64,000 nt of DNA from Thiomonas sp. FB-Cd. Its GTDB lineage: Bacteria > Pseudomonadota > Gammaproteobacteria > Burkholderiales > Burkholderiaceae_C. The DNA lies in assembly GCF_000733775.1 (NCBI RefSeq), contig NZ_JPOE01000002.1, positions 62,001 to 126,000 of the forward strand, given 5' to 3'. Position numbers and translations under genes: made by a program. The notes under the pieces are model-generated. The model ran no database searches. It was given only the letters and a program-made list of their open reading frames with translations, and was not told where the DNA came from. Shown in pieces: positions 1-9,353 of this stretch (position 1 is the stretch's first letter; each line of letters opens with the position of its first letter).

Positions 1-418
1 GAGCTTCATCGGCGAAGTGCATGGCCAGCAGCGCTCCACTTTCGATACCCGCCGGGCTATCGCACACGATGTAAGTGAAACCCATCTTGTCCAAGTCCTG
101 CAGCACTTTTTCCACGCCTTCCTTGGTCAACGCGTCCTTGTCGCGTGTCTGCGAAGCGGGAAGCACGAACAGGTTTTCGCAAAGCTTGTCCTTGATGAGC
201 GCTTGGTTGAGGTTTGCCTCGCCCTGGATGACGTTGATAAAGTCATACACCACGCGGCGCTCGCAGCCCATGATCAGATCAAGATTGCGCAGACCGACGT
301 CAAAATCAATCACCGCCGTCTTGTGCCCGCGCAGGGCCAAGCCGGAGGCGAATGACGCGCTGGTGGTGGTCTTGCCGACTCCGCCTTTGCCAGATGTGAC
401 GACGATGATTTTTGCCAT
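1..418 (-). CDS. minD: Septum site-determining ATPase MinD (3' end cut by window edge)
   Basis: Membrane-associated ATPase that recruits MinC and positions the division septum by pole-to-pole oscillation. Reading the minus strand from the ATG at 418 gives MAKIIVVTSGKGGVGKTTTS, the deviant Walker A of the MinD/ParA family. DVGLRNLDLIMGCERRVVYD and NVIQGEANLNQAL follow, both typical of MinD. About 139 residues of a usual 270 are present; the rest lies beyond the left edge. It sits 29 bp downstream of minC on the same strand, in the normal minC-minD order; minE would be expected outside the window. Confidence 0.96.
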   Translation of the reverse strand, partial: MAKIIVVTSGKGGVGKTTTSASFASGLALRGHKTAVIDFDVGLRNLDLIMGCERRVVYDFINVIQGEANLNQALIKDKLCENLFVLPASQTRDKDALTKEGVEKVLQDLDKMGFTYIVCDSPAGIESGALLAMHFADEA

Positions 419-447
419 GGTTGCTTCGTTGGGAAAGGATGAACGGT

Positions 448-1218
448 TTACTTGAGTTTGAGAGATTCGATGCGCAAACTGTCGCCCTGCATCAGCACGT
501 ACGCCGGCTTGCCTTGAACGGTAGCCGGCAGAGGTTGATCAGCGGTGCGGTACACGCCCGCGATGGCGACCAACTCGGGCTCGAAGCACGTGCTGAAGAT
601 GCGGGCCTGAGTGTTGCCATGCGCTCCAGCCAGCGCACGGCCGCGCAGCGGGGCGTAGACGTGGATGTTGCCCCCTGCAATGAGTTCTGCCCCATGGCTC
701 ACCACCTCGACAACGATGAGGTCGCCAGGTGCGTAGACTCGCTGGCCCGAGCGTAGCGGCTTGTCCACCAACAGTGTTCCAGGCGCCGTTTGGCCGTGCA
801 GCTCCCCCGGTTTCGGGCCTGCCTCCTCGGACTGCGCGCTCCCGGAGTGGGTGTTGCTTGCCGCCTCTTCGGGAGATGACACGGTTGCCGCTGGCTTGCG
901 GGTCTGGGAACGGCTTGCAAGCCGTGGCAGACTGCTGTCCTCCCAGCCGAACTGGGTCTCTCCGGTCACGACCCCGATCGGTCGGAGCTGCCTGGCAACC
1001 AGCCACGCGGCCAAAGCAGCGACATCAATCCGCTCATCGGGCCCCAATCGGCTCAGATCCAGCACCACGGCCTCACCAGCGAAAAAATCGGGTGAGACGT
1101 CAAAACGTTGCTGCAGCGCTGTCTGAAGCGCGTCGACATCTGCCGTCTTGAGCGTCAGATGGAGCGCGTCCACGGCCCCCAGCCGCAAATCAAACAGGGC
1201 AGATTTGCGCACGTTCAT
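448..1218 (-). CDS. minC: Septum site-determining protein MinC
   Basis: FtsZ polymerisation inhibitor, the effector of the Min system, delivered to the membrane by MinD. The product is 256 residues. It has an N-terminal FtsZ-binding domain (about 1-105), a long Ser/Pro/Glu-rich linker (about 110-155), and a C-terminal beta-helix that binds MinD. The C-terminal part shows the family signature of turns around RSGQRVYAPGDLIVV, GAELIAGGNIHVYAPLRG and ARIFSTCFEPELVAIAG. I chose the internal ATG at 1218 (MNVRKSALFDLRLGAV), because the upstream extension MPYPTPRAAPA has no family match. It lies directly upstream of minD. Confidence 0.93.
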   Translation of the reverse strand: MNVRKSALFDLRLGAVDALHLTLKTADVDALQTALQQRFDVSPDFFAGEAVVLDLSRLGPDERIDVAALAAWLVARQLRPIGVVTGETQFGWEDSSLPRLASRSQTRKPAATVSSPEEAASNTHSGSAQSEEAGPKPGELHGQTAPGTLLVDKPLRSGQRVYAPGDLIVVEVVSHGAELIAGGNIHVYAPLRGRALAGAHGNTQARIFSTCFEPELVAIAGVYRTADQPLPATVQGKPAYVLMQGDSLRIESLKLK

Positions 1219-1492
1219 GGCAGGCGCCGCCCTAGGGGTAGGGTACGGCATACTGGGTGTGCGCAGTGCGGGGTCGCGTGCATCGTCGGAGGCTTCTCAG
1301 CAAAGCCTGAATGGTACTTGCACGCCGCGCTGCCACCCGCCTTTACTCAGGCATGATCGTCAACGATGGCACCCTGGACGCGCGTTGGTTTGTCATCCAT
1401 TCTGGTCTTACCATGCGGAGCATGGTGCAGCGGCTTTCAGTCGCTGCTTCGGTCAACCTCGCGCTGAGTGGCGAGGATTTCTGGAGCCACGG

Positions 1493-3145
1493 ATGAACTG
1501 GACAACGCACGGCGTGTGCAACGTGGTCGAAGCGTTAGGCAACTTCAATCGCTACGACACCGACTTGGCTTTGCGCGAAGGTGTGATGCGCGAAGGTGCA
1601 GCCTGGGCCGACGAGGCGTTGCACGAAATGGGTGCGGCGCTGGGTCGCGCTGATCTTCAGGAGCAGGCGCGCTTAGCCAATGTGCACAACCCCGTGCTGC
1701 GCAGCTTTGATCCACAGGGCCGACGCGTCGACTCCGTCGACTTCCACCCCGCTTGGCATGGGCTGATGCGAGGCATCTTCCAGCGGGGCTTTCACTGCGC
1801 CCCCTGGGAGCGGCCCTCGCCAGGGGCGCATGTGGCACGCGCCGCCGGCTATTTGATGCAAGGTCAGGTGGAGGCCGGAACGTTGTGCCCCACAACGATG
1901 ACGTTCGCCTCGATCCCGATCCTGCGCCGCGAGCAGGCATTGTGGTCGCAGATCGAGCCACACCTGCTCAGCCGCGAGTATGACTCGCGTGATGCACCTC
2001 TGAGCGCGAAGATGGGCATGCTCGTGGGCATGGGTTTAACCGAAAAGCAAGGAGGCTCGGATCTTCGCGCCAATACCACGCGCGCTACGCCGGTCGCAGC
2101 CGGAGGGCGCGGGGAGCCCTACACCATCGTCGGGCACAAGTGGTTTTTGTCTGCGCCACAGTCCGACGCTCACTTGGTGCTCGCGCATGATGAAACCGGC
2201 GCCCTGAGCTGCTTTTACGTGGCTCGTTGGCTACCCGATGGCACGCGCAACGCGGTGCGCGTACAGCGGCTGAAGGACAAGCTTGGTAATCGCTCCAACG
2301 CCAGCGCAGAGGTTGAATTCCAGGACGCCTCGGGCACGCTCATCGGCGAGCCAGGTCGCGGGATTCCCATCCTGATGGAAATGGCCACTTATACACGCCT
2401 GGATAACGTGCTCGGCAGCTCAGCCCTGCTGCGGGCTGGCGTCGTTGCCGCAGTCCACCATGCCCGCGGGCGTGCCGCTTTTGGGCATATGCTCGCCGAA
2501 CAGCCGCTGATGCAGGCGGTGCTGGCTGACTTGGCACTGGAAAGCGAGGCTGCCACAGCCTTGGCGCTGCGCTTGGCCGCTGCCTTCGATCGAGACGAGA
2601 GCTCTCCACTGGAGGCCGCAATGCGCCGTATCCTCACGCCTGCGGCCAAGCTGTGGGTGTGCAAGCGCACGATCGAGGCGGTGGCCGAATGCATGGAGGT
2701 GCTTGGAGGCAATGGCTATGTGGAAGAGCACGCGCTTGCACGCATGCTGCGCGAAGCGCCAGTGAATTCGATTTGGGAGGGGTCGGGCAATGTGATGGCC
2801 CTGGACTTGTTGCGCGCCTTTCGACGTGAGTCCCACAGCGCACAGGCCCTTCTTGACTGGCTCGCGAGCGTGTGCTCAGGAGACGCGGCCCTTTCGCGTG
2901 CCATTGCCGCGCTCGAGGCATTAATTGCCGAGGCCGCACGTGATCCGCGCATGGGCCGTAGTGTGGCCCAGGAACTGGTGTTACTTGTGCAGGCTGTGCT
3001 GCTTCGTCAGCACGCCCCCCAAGCGGTCGCTGACGCTTTTATCGTCAGTCGGCTGGGCTGCGCGCGAAGCGGTCGCATTTATGGCGCATTGCCGCAAGGG
3101 GTCGACGCGCGAGCCATTATCGAGCGGGCTTGGTCCGGGGACTGA
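1493..3145 (+). CDS. aidB: AidB-like acyl-CoA dehydrogenase
   Basis: Flavoprotein of the acyl-CoA dehydrogenase superfamily, AidB subfamily. E. coli AidB is a DNA-binding isovaleryl-CoA dehydrogenase-like protein of the adaptive alkylation response. The 550-residue product follows AidB throughout: LCPTTMTFASIPILR, GMGLTEKQGGSDLRANTTRA, GHKWFLSAPQSDAHLVLA, RLKDKLGNRSNASAEVEFQD, EVLGGNGYVEE and NSIWEGSGNVMALDLLRAFR. The open frame extends back to 1148, but homology begins at the ATG at 1493 (MNWTTHGVCN), close to AidB's usual 541 residues. Bases 1219-1492, upstream of it, hold no gene I can support. It converges on the PAP2 gene. Whether it acts in alkylation damage or in fatty-acid metabolism cannot be told from sequence. 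Confidence 0.9.
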   Translation: MNWTTHGVCNVVEALGNFNRYDTDLALREGVMREGAAWADEALHEMGAALGRADLQEQARLANVHNPVLRSFDPQGRRVDSVDFHPAWHGLMRGIFQRGFHCAPWERPSPGAHVARAAGYLMQGQVEAGTLCPTTMTFASIPILRREQALWSQIEPHLLSREYDSRDAPLSAKMGMLVGMGLTEKQGGSDLRANTTRATPVAAGGRGEPYTIVGHKWFLSAPQSDAHLVLAHDETGALSCFYVARWLPDGTRNAVRVQRLKDKLGNRSNASAEVEFQDASGTLIGEPGRGIPILMEMATYTRLDNVLGSSALLRAGVVAAVHHARGRAAFGHMLAEQPLMQAVLADLALESEAATALALRLAAAFDRDESSPLEAAMRRILTPAAKLWVCKRTIEAVAECMEVLGGNGYVEEHALARMLREAPVNSIWEGSGNVMALDLLRAFRRESHSAQALLDWLASVCSGDAALSRAIAALEALIAEAARDPRMGRSVAQELVLLVQAVLLRQHAPQAVADAFIVSRLGCARSGRIYGALPQGVDARAIIERAWSGD

Positions 3146-3183
3146 AGTGTGCCCGAGGGGGGCATGACCAGCGCGAACAAGGT

Positions 3184-3762
3184 TCAGCGCTTGACTCGTG
3201 CGTATCCGGCTAGGCGCAGCGCCTGCGCGGCAAGCCACCCGGAGAACACGCCAATGAGTGCGCCTCCCAGGACATCAGCGGGGAAGTGAGCTCCCACAGC
3301 CAGGCGCGACCAACCGACCCACAATGCGAACAACACCAAGGCGACCTTGAGGGCCCAATGTGCACCGGGCAGCAGGCTCGCCATCAGAAGGAAGGCGAAG
3401 GCAGTGTGCCCCGAGGGGAAGCTATGGGAGTACTCGGCGCGCCCCAGGACGTGGACCGCGCCTTCGCCCAGCGCCCTCGCTGGCCTGGGAAAGTCCAGCC
3501 AAGGCTTGATCGTGGATACGATGCCCCAATCGATGACATAGCCAACCAGGAAGACCAGTACGGCTTGTGCCGCAAGCCAATTGGGACGTTTGAGCGCAAG
3601 CCCCAGTGTCAGCGCTGCGTAAATCGGGAAGAGTGTGTGGTCCCCGGCAGCCGTGCCCCACAATGCCAAGTGGTTCCACAGCCATCCGTTGCCGGCGTGA
3701 TTGATTGCGAGAAACATGCTGTGGTTAAGCCCACCCCAGGAATACCACCACGGACCGTTCAT
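3184..3762 (-). CDS. PAP2-family membrane phosphatase
   Basis: Integral-membrane phosphatase of the PAP2 superfamily, acting on lipid phosphates such as phosphatidic acid, undecaprenyl diphosphate or lipid A phosphates. All three PAP2 motifs are visible: KPWLDFPRPAR, SHSFPSGHTAF and SRLAVGAHFPADVLGG. They lie between hydrophobic segments, with about five membrane helices in 192 residues. The open frame starts at 3927, but the ATG at 3762 (MNGPWWYSWGGLNHSMFLAI) has a GGAGG about 7 bases upstream, which decides the start. The substrate is unknown. It lies between the convergent aidB and a DUF4337 gene on the same strand. Confidence 0.85.
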   Translation of the reverse strand: MNGPWWYSWGGLNHSMFLAINHAGNGWLWNHLALWGTAAGDHTLFPIYAALTLGLALKRPNWLAAQAVLVFLVGYVIDWGIVSTIKPWLDFPRPARALGEGAVHVLGRAEYSHSFPSGHTAFAFLLMASLLPGAHWALKVALVLFALWVGWSRLAVGAHFPADVLGGALIGVFSGWLAAQALRLAGYARVKR

Positions 3763-3966
3763 GCCGAGGCCTCCGTCAAGCCGATTTGTGCGTGCTGCAT
3801 CGGTCTGCGGCGCCAGAGTCATCAAACAGCAACGGGCCCCCAAAGGATGGCGCCTTTCGCACTTGAACCACGGCGAGGGTGCATTCCCGCGCGTTTGCAC
3901 AGCCCCCTTGCATCGAAGGCGCATCATCGCTTCGAGCGCTGATGGCCTTTGGCGGACAACCCATGC

Positions 3967-4548
3967 TCATGCCGCCACCCAGCCCAAGGCCAGGACCCAT
4001 AGGCCCACCCCGGCAAGTGCGCTGAGGATGGCCGCCCCGAAAAGCCACCTGCGCCCCGTTAGCGCTGTGATCGAAGCCAAGGAGATGGCGATCTGCAGGA
4101 AGATCAAGCTGCGCGCCATCCCGGTGTGTGGCCGGTTGAGTCGTTCGGACTCCGCGTCGGCCCGACTTGATGCGGCTTCCAGCGAATCGGCCTTCGCCTT
4201 GATCTGGGCCTTCTGCTCCTGATACTTCGCAATCTTGGTTGCGATGCCGGGCTGCTTTTCCGGCGGGGACAAATCGCCCGCAAGTTCCATTAAATGCTGC
4301 TTGGTGCTTACAGCCTGGTAATAATTCCATTGATCAGAGGCGTGGGTTTTCTTCAAAACGGCCTCATTCTTGAAAAGAAGCACTTCGTTCATCAGGTGGC
4401 TACCCTGGTAGCTGACAACGGCGCCCAGCGCAGCCAATAGCGCGGTGAAGATGGCGACCCACTGGTTCAGGGTGTGATTGCCGCTTTCGGCTGCGTGATG
4501 CACAGCCTCCTCATGCGGGGCATGGGCATGGACTCCAGACTCACTCAT
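3967..4548 (-). CDS. DUF4337 domain membrane protein
   Basis: Protein of unknown function, 193 residues, matching the DUF4337 layout. It has a His-rich N-terminal tail (HAHAPHEEAVHHAAESGNH), one membrane helix (about 28-48, WVAIFTALLAALGAVVSYQG), a soluble coiled-coil-like central part rich in Lys/Glu/Ala (about 60-140), and two C-terminal helices (about 145-193, through LIFLQIAISLASITAL). The family is often found in proteobacteria without an assigned role. No partner is implied by its neighbours. Confidence 0.75.
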   Translation of the reverse strand: MSESGVHAHAPHEEAVHHAAESGNHTLNQWVAIFTALLAALGAVVSYQGSHLMNEVLLFKNEAVLKKTHASDQWNYYQAVSTKQHLMELAGDLSPPEKQPGIATKIAKYQEQKAQIKAKADSLEAASSRADAESERLNRPHTGMARSLIFLQIAISLASITALTGRRWLFGAAILSALAGVGLWVLALGWVAA

Positions 4549-4872
4549 GGCGGACTCTCGTAAGGGATGGGAGATGGCGCGTGTTCGGCGCTGGGTTTAG
4601 ATGCATGGACTGGTCATCGGTCAAAAGAAGTTTACGGGGTACGGGTGATGGCGCAGGTCGCCCGTAGCGTTCAAGGCTCATCGACGTCTCGCAAGGAACC
4701 CGCGATTTGAAGCCCTGTAGCCATTGCGGGTGCGCGAAACACCGGCTCGACGTGTTCATGCAGACAGGCCTTCGCCGACTGGAGAAGTCGTCGGTCTCGC
4801 CTGGCTTGGAAAGAGAGTCCGTTGAGGGCTTCGGACTGGACCCGCAGCCACCCAGACCACAGCATGCGGCCT
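4549..4872. other. Intergenic stretch without a recognisable gene
   Basis: This interval of 324 bp lies between the DUF4337 gene start and the lolC stop. Short open frames exist on both strands, but none shows a family motif or a convincing ribosome binding site. The part next to 4548 probably carries the DUF4337 promoter. I see no clear intrinsic terminator for lolC. Confidence 0.5.
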
Positions 4873-6153
4873 TCACTCGTAGCGCAGAGCTTCTGCTGGC
4901 TGCACGCGAGACGCGCGCCAGCTCGGGTAGAGCGTTGCAAGCAGGGATAGGATCAGGGCAACCAAGGTGATTGCGAGGATATCCGAGGCCTTCGGGTTGC
5001 TGGGCATTTTGTGAATGAGGTAGACGCTCCGAGGCAAGAACTGCGTTCGGAACATCCATTCCAAAAAGCTCACAATGGGGTCAACGTTGAACGCGATGAG
5101 GGTGCCAAGCAGCACGCCGGACAACACGCCGATCACTCCCGTGATTGCGCCTTGCACGACAAAGATGCCCATGATCGAGCGCGGACTTGCACCCTGGGTT
5201 CGCAAAATGGCGATGTCCGACTGTTTGTCGGTCACCGTCATGACCAGCGTGGACACGAGGTTGAATGCTGCGACCGCGACGATCATGGCGAGAATGATGA
5301 ACATCATGCGTTTTTCGATGACAACCGCTTCGAACCAGGTGCGGTTCTGCTTGGTCCAGGGCTGGGCCACCAAGCTGGGCGGCAGCACGGTCTGCAGTTG
5401 TTGCGCCACAGCCGGCGCGTCGTCGATATTGCGGGTCTGCACCCGCAGGCCCGTGGGGCCACCCGAAAGAAAGATTTTTTCTGCATCGCCCATGTTCAAG
5501 AGTGCAAGCGTGCTGTCATACTCATAGTGCCCCACATTGAATAGGCCCACCACGCGCAGCGTGCGCAGGCGAGGGATCATGCCTGCGGGGGTGAGACTGC
5601 CGCTGGGCACCACCATGGTGACCTGGTCGCCGACACCAACGCCCAGGCTCTGTGCCAGGTCGTTGCCGAGCACCACGTTGAACCCACCGGGTGTCAAGGC
5701 GCTGAGTGAGCCGGCGACCATATGCGCGGCGATGGCCGATACTTTGTGTTCCTGGTCAGGCTCAATGCCCCATGCCAGCACCCCATAAAGCGTATTGCCC
5801 TGCGCCAGCAGGGCCTGGCCCGACACGAACGGCGCCACCCCAGTCACAGCCGGGTCACGCTGCACGATTCCTGCGACGTCATGCCACTGCAGGAGCGGCC
5901 CGCCGTCCACACTGAATATCTGGATATGGGGAATGACGTTGAGCATGCGGTCACGCACTTCCGTCTGAAAGCCATTCATCACCGAAATCACCACGATGAG
6001 CGCCGCGACCCCTAGCGCGATCCCTGCCACTGAAATGAAGGATATGAAGGATATAAATCCGTTGCGCCGCGTGCGCCGTCCGGCGCGCGTGTAGCGCCAG
6101 CCGATGAGCAGCTCAAAGGGCCAGGTGGAAGGAGTCGGCAGAGGTCTAGGCAT
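4873..6153 (-). CDS. lolC: Lipoprotein-releasing ABC transporter permease LolC/LolE
   Basis: Inner-membrane permease of the LolCDE transporter, which releases outer-membrane lipoproteins to LolA. The 426-residue product has the MacB/LolC fold. It starts with a cytoplasmic stretch (FELLIGWRYTRAG), then a first helix (about 42-62, VAGIALGVAALIVVISVMNG), then a large periplasmic domain to about residue 275, and three C-terminal helices. The C-terminal part includes LVMTVTDKQSDIAILRTQGA and PSWRASRVQPAEALRYE, which are hallmark LolC/E sequences. The ATG at 6153 is preferred over the upstream in-frame start at 6201. Its usual partner lolD is found 8.2 kb away at 14368 rather than adjacent. Confidence 0.92.
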   Translation of the reverse strand: MPRPLPTPSTWPFELLIGWRYTRAGRRTRRNGFISFISFISVAGIALGVAALIVVISVMNGFQTEVRDRMLNVIPHIQIFSVDGGPLLQWHDVAGIVQRDPAVTGVAPFVSGQALLAQGNTLYGVLAWGIEPDQEHKVSAIAAHMVAGSLSALTPGGFNVVLGNDLAQSLGVGVGDQVTMVVPSGSLTPAGMIPRLRTLRVVGLFNVGHYEYDSTLALLNMGDAEKIFLSGGPTGLRVQTRNIDDAPAVAQQLQTVLPPSLVAQPWTKQNRTWFEAVVIEKRMMFIILAMIVAVAAFNLVSTLVMTVTDKQSDIAILRTQGASPRSIMGIFVVQGAITGVIGVLSGVLLGTLIAFNVDPIVSFLEWMFRTQFLPRSVYLIHKMPSNPKASDILAITLVALILSLLATLYPSWRASRVQPAEALRYE

Positions 6154-6266
6154 GGGGGCGCAGTGTACGGTTTTGGCATGCAGACGATTCGTCCTGGGCA
6201 TGCGCGTGCAGGGAAGGGGTGGGACCGCCTATGCTTTATGAACTACCTTTCCTGGAGAGATGACCC

Positions 6267-7274
6267 ATGACACATTCAACCCCCATGGCCTATCGCCGCC
6301 TCGGCCGCAGCGGGCTTCAAGTCAGCTTGTTCTCATTTGGCTCCTGGGTCACGTTCCACAATCAGGTCGATACCGGGGGCGTGCGCGAGATGATGGCCGC
6401 GGCGCGCGACGGTGGAGTCAACTTTTTTGACAACGCCGAGGTCTACGCCAACGGTGAGAGTGAACGCCTGATGGGTGAAGCGCTGGCCCAACTCAAATGG
6501 GACCGGCTGGACTACGTCGTGTCCAGCAAATTCTTCTGGGGCTTGGACCGCGGCGCGCCTGACAGGCCCCGCATTAACGGGTGTGACACACTCAACCGCA
6601 AATACCTCATGCAAGCGGTGGACGGCAGCTTGCAGCGCTTGGGCTTGGATTTCATCGATCTCATATTTTGCCATCGAGCCGACCCGCACACGCCTTTGGA
6701 AGAAACGGTCTGGGCGATGCATGACATTATCGAGAAGGGCAAGGCACTTTACTGGGGCACGAGCGAGTGGTCGGCCGATGAAATCCGCTCTGCCTGGGAC
6801 ATTGCCGATCGCCACCATCTGCACAAGCCCGTGATGGAGCAGCCGCAGTACCACCTGTTCCACCGTCGGCGGGTCGAGCGCGAGTATGCGCGCCTGTATG
6901 AAGATACTGGCTTGGGGCTAACCACATGGAGCCCTCTGGCCTCGGGCCTGCTAACGGGCAAGTACCGCAAGGGCGTCCCCGCCAACAGCCGTGGAGCGAT
7001 TGAAAGCGTGTCGTTCCTGCGCGATGGCCTGCTCGACGCACGCAAAAACGCCGCCGTGGGCGAACTCGAAGGTGTGGCGCAGGATCTGGAATGCACCGTC
7101 GCTCAGCTGGCGCTGGCGTGGGTGGCACATAACCCACGCGTGAGCACGGTGATTCTGGGCGCCTCGCGGCTGGCACAGTTACAGGAAAATCTGGGTGCCC
7201 TTGCCGTGCTGCCCAAACTCACCGTGGATGTCTTGCAACGCATCGACGCCATCACCACTGGGCTCGGGGACTAA
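6267..7274 (+). CDS. Aldo/keto reductase, Kv-beta-like
   Basis: NADPH-dependent aldo/keto reductase (AKR6/YghZ-like group) of 335 residues with a single TIM barrel. The start [41 protein letters not shown] (catalytic Asp and Tyr), the Lys in [10 protein letters not shown], and the His in [13 protein letters not shown] make up the AKR tetrad region. [25 protein letters not shown] and [18 protein letters not shown] match the Kv-beta-like group. A GGAGAG ribosome binding site precedes the ATG at 6267. The natural substrate is unknown. It is divergent from lolC and convergent with the SDR gene. Confidence 0.88.
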   Translation: MTHSTPMAYRRLGRSGLQVSLFSFGSWVTFHNQVDTGGVREMMAAARDGGVNFFDNAEVYANGESERLMGEALAQLKWDRLDYVVSSKFFWGLDRGAPDRPRINGCDTLNRKYLMQAVDGSLQRLGLDFIDLIFCHRADPHTPLEETVWAMHDIIEKGKALYWGTSEWSADEIRSAWDIADRHHLHKPVMEQPQYHLFHRRRVEREYARLYEDTGLGLTTWSPLASGLLTGKYRKGVPANSRGAIESVSFLRDGLLDARKNAAVGELEGVAQDLECTVAQLALAWVAHNPRVSTVILGASRLAQLQENLGALAVLPKLTVDVLQRIDAITTGLGD

Positions 7275-7304
7275 GCATTGCCGCCCAGCTATCGCTAGCC
7301 TTGG

Positions 7305-8054
7305 TCAGCTCGCGCCGGACCGGCGGAACACCTTGTCCGCTCGCGCCTGATCGGTGGGGCGGATCACAATTTGGTCCACGTTCACGTGCGCCGGTCGTGT
7401 GGTGGCCCACACGACCGCATCGGCAATGTCCTCGGCCAAGAGCGGTCGCGTGTCGGCATAGACCTTGGCTGCGCGTTCGGCATCCCCCGCGAATCGCACA
7501 AGGGAAAAATCGGTCTCCACCAGCCCCGGATCTATCTCAGTCACGCGCAGCGGCTTTCCAAGCCATTCCAACCGCAAGGTCTCACTGATGGCTCGCACGG
7601 CGTGCTTTGCAGCCGTATAGCCTGCGCCACCCGCGTAGGTCTCAAAGCCTGCGATGGATCCAATGTTGATGACGTGGCCGTCGCCGCTGGCGAGCAGCTT
7701 CCCGTGCAGCGCGCGGGTCATCCGAGCCAGCCCCAGCACGTTGCTTTGGTACATAGCCAGCCACTGGTCTTCGTCGAACTCAGCCACCGGTGCCAAGCCC
7801 AGGGCGCCACCTGCATTGTTCACCAAAACATGCACCTGCCGCGGCAGCGCTGCAGCAAAGGCCTGCACGCTTGCGATGTCCGTCACGTCAAGCGCGAACG
7901 CGTGGCCTGAGATGGTCTTCGCCACGGTGGTGAGCCGGTCTAATCGGCGCGCACCAAGGTAGAGGGTATAGCCGGCTGCAGCCAAGGCGCGGGCCGAAGC
8001 TTCACCAATGCCAGAGGAGGCCCCGGTGACGACAGCAATTTTGTTGTTGTTCAT
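7305..8054 (-). CDS. Short-chain dehydrogenase (YdfG-like)
   Basis: Classical SDR oxidoreductase of 249 residues. It shows the Rossmann TGASSGIGEASARAL, the NNAGG motif, the catalytic Ser in INIGSIAG and the YTAAKHAVRAI motif (YxxxK). The C-terminal part VTEIDPGLVETDFSLVRF and IVIRPTDQA resembles YdfG, which oxidises L-allo-threonine, serine and 3-hydroxy acids; the assignment is by family resemblance. The ATG at 8054 is chosen over an in-frame TTG at 8069. Neither has a strong ribosome binding site. Confidence 0.85.
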   Translation of the reverse strand: MNNNKIAVVTGASSGIGEASARALAAAGYTLYLGARRLDRLTTVAKTISGHAFALDVTDIASVQAFAAALPRQVHVLVNNAGGALGLAPVAEFDEDQWLAMYQSNVLGLARMTRALHGKLLASGDGHVINIGSIAGFETYAGGAGYTAAKHAVRAISETLRLEWLGKPLRVTEIDPGLVETDFSLVRFAGDAERAAKVYADTRPLLAEDIADAVVWATTRPAHVNVDQIVIRPTDQARADKVFRRSGAS

Positions 8055-8255
8055 GGCAGGATTACGCAACAGAGGTCAAGCGGAGGGTACATCGTATGCG
8101 TGGCGGCTCAAAAGCGCGACGTCTTTTTGCTCGCGCCGGCCCCGCAGAGCAAACCCGAACGCCCGGTACGGCTTGCGAGGGCATGACCGCGGACTCGAGG
8201 CTTTGCCGGCGATGGTCCGTGATATCCATGGGCGACATCAGCCGATAATGTGCCC

Positions 8256-9350
8256 ATGCACACCGTCCTGATTGACACCGCGCCCGCGGCAGGGGGCACT
8301 TGGCAGCAAGCGCTTGCGGGCAACACCATGCCGCAGCTCAGCCGCAGCCTGCGTCTGGCCGAAGTGATCCAGCAGGAGCCGCTGCTTGAAGACGCCGAAG
8401 CGGCCTGGCTGACGCCTGCAGAGCGATGGGTCTGCGTGGCACTTGGCTTGGGCGCGCAGATGGTCGGCACGGCGCCGAGGATTACAACGTCGACGGCGAT
8501 TGCCGGTACAGCCCGAGAGCTGGCGCTTGGCGTCGAGCGCGGGCCATGGGGCGCACTTGCTGCACTTGGTGCCGGGATGGATCTGCGTGGGCTGCCGTGG
8601 GGCATGGCGCTACCGGCGCATCTTGAGTTGGGGCGCGAGAGCCTGAGCCTTGCCGATCCGGCTGCTCTGCAATTAGCCAACGACGAGGCGGGCGCGCTGC
8701 TCGGTGCCGTGCAGCCGCTCACGAGCGAGGCTGGCTGGCTGCTGGACGCGCGCGAGCCCGCGCGCTGGCTGGTTGCACACCCCAGTTTGGCTGAAGTGGT
8801 TACCGCCGATCCCGCCCGGGCGATCGCGCGCAACGTGGCCACGTGGATGCCATCGGGCACGGCTGCGCGGCCTTGGCGACAGTTGCTCACTGAGATGCAG
8901 ATGGTGTGGCAATACCACCCGGTGAACGAAGATCGCGTGCGCGCGGGCCGACCAGAGGCCAACACATTGTGGCTGCATGGCTGTGGCGTTCTCCCCGCCG
9001 ATCTGCGTAATCCCTTTGTACTGCTTGGGGAGCCGCCCGCGCATGCGACCGCTTGGTGGCGTGCGGCGCATTCCGGCTTGGCTGTGCTGCCCGCCAGCCG
9101 CCGCCCTCATCAACTTCAGGTTGTGCAGCCGCAGACCACCCGAGCGGCGGACCCCCACGAGCTAAAGGGCACGATTGAGGCGCTTGACCGGCTCGCAGCA
9201 GATGCGATCGAGCGTGGATTGCAAGATCACGCTGGCGTTCGGGTTGTGTTGGCGGGTGAGCGGCGCTGGATTGCGTTCGAGCTCAGGCGCGCGCGGCGTT
9301 GGCAGCTTTGGCGCCGAGCTGATGCGCATGTGTTGCTGGGGCTGGTGTAA
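8256..9350 (+). CDS. RpfE-like conserved protein upstream of recJ
   Basis: Conserved protein of unknown biochemical function, 364 residues. The part reading MQMVWQYHPVNEDR then NTLWLHGCGVLP matches the conserved centre of the Xanthomonas RpfE-type proteins, which are also encoded immediately upstream of recJ. Some databases relate this family to phosphoglycerate mutases, but I see no phosphatase-type metal motifs to support that. The ATG at 8256 is preferred over a GTG at 8250. The gene is 3 bp from recJ, so the two are very probably co-transcribed and translationally close. Confidence 0.75.
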   Translation: MHTVLIDTAPAAGGTWQQALAGNTMPQLSRSLRLAEVIQQEPLLEDAEAAWLTPAERWVCVALGLGAQMVGTAPRITTSTAIAGTARELALGVERGPWGALAALGAGMDLRGLPWGMALPAHLELGRESLSLADPAALQLANDEAGALLGAVQPLTSEAGWLLDAREPARWLVAHPSLAEVVTADPARAIARNVATWMPSGTAARPWRQLLTEMQMVWQYHPVNEDRVRAGRPEANTLWLHGCGVLPADLRNPFVLLGEPPAHATAWWRAAHSGLAVLPASRRPHQLQVVQPQTTRAADPHELKGTIEALDRLAADAIERGLQDHAGVRVVLAGERRWIAFELRRARRWQLWRRADAHVLLGLV

Positions 9351-9353
9351 GCC

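Noticed and set aside
1148..1492. In-frame N-terminal extension of the AidB-like protein.
   Set aside because: Homology to AidB starts at the ATG at 1493, and the upstream part has no family match and overlaps the minC start region.
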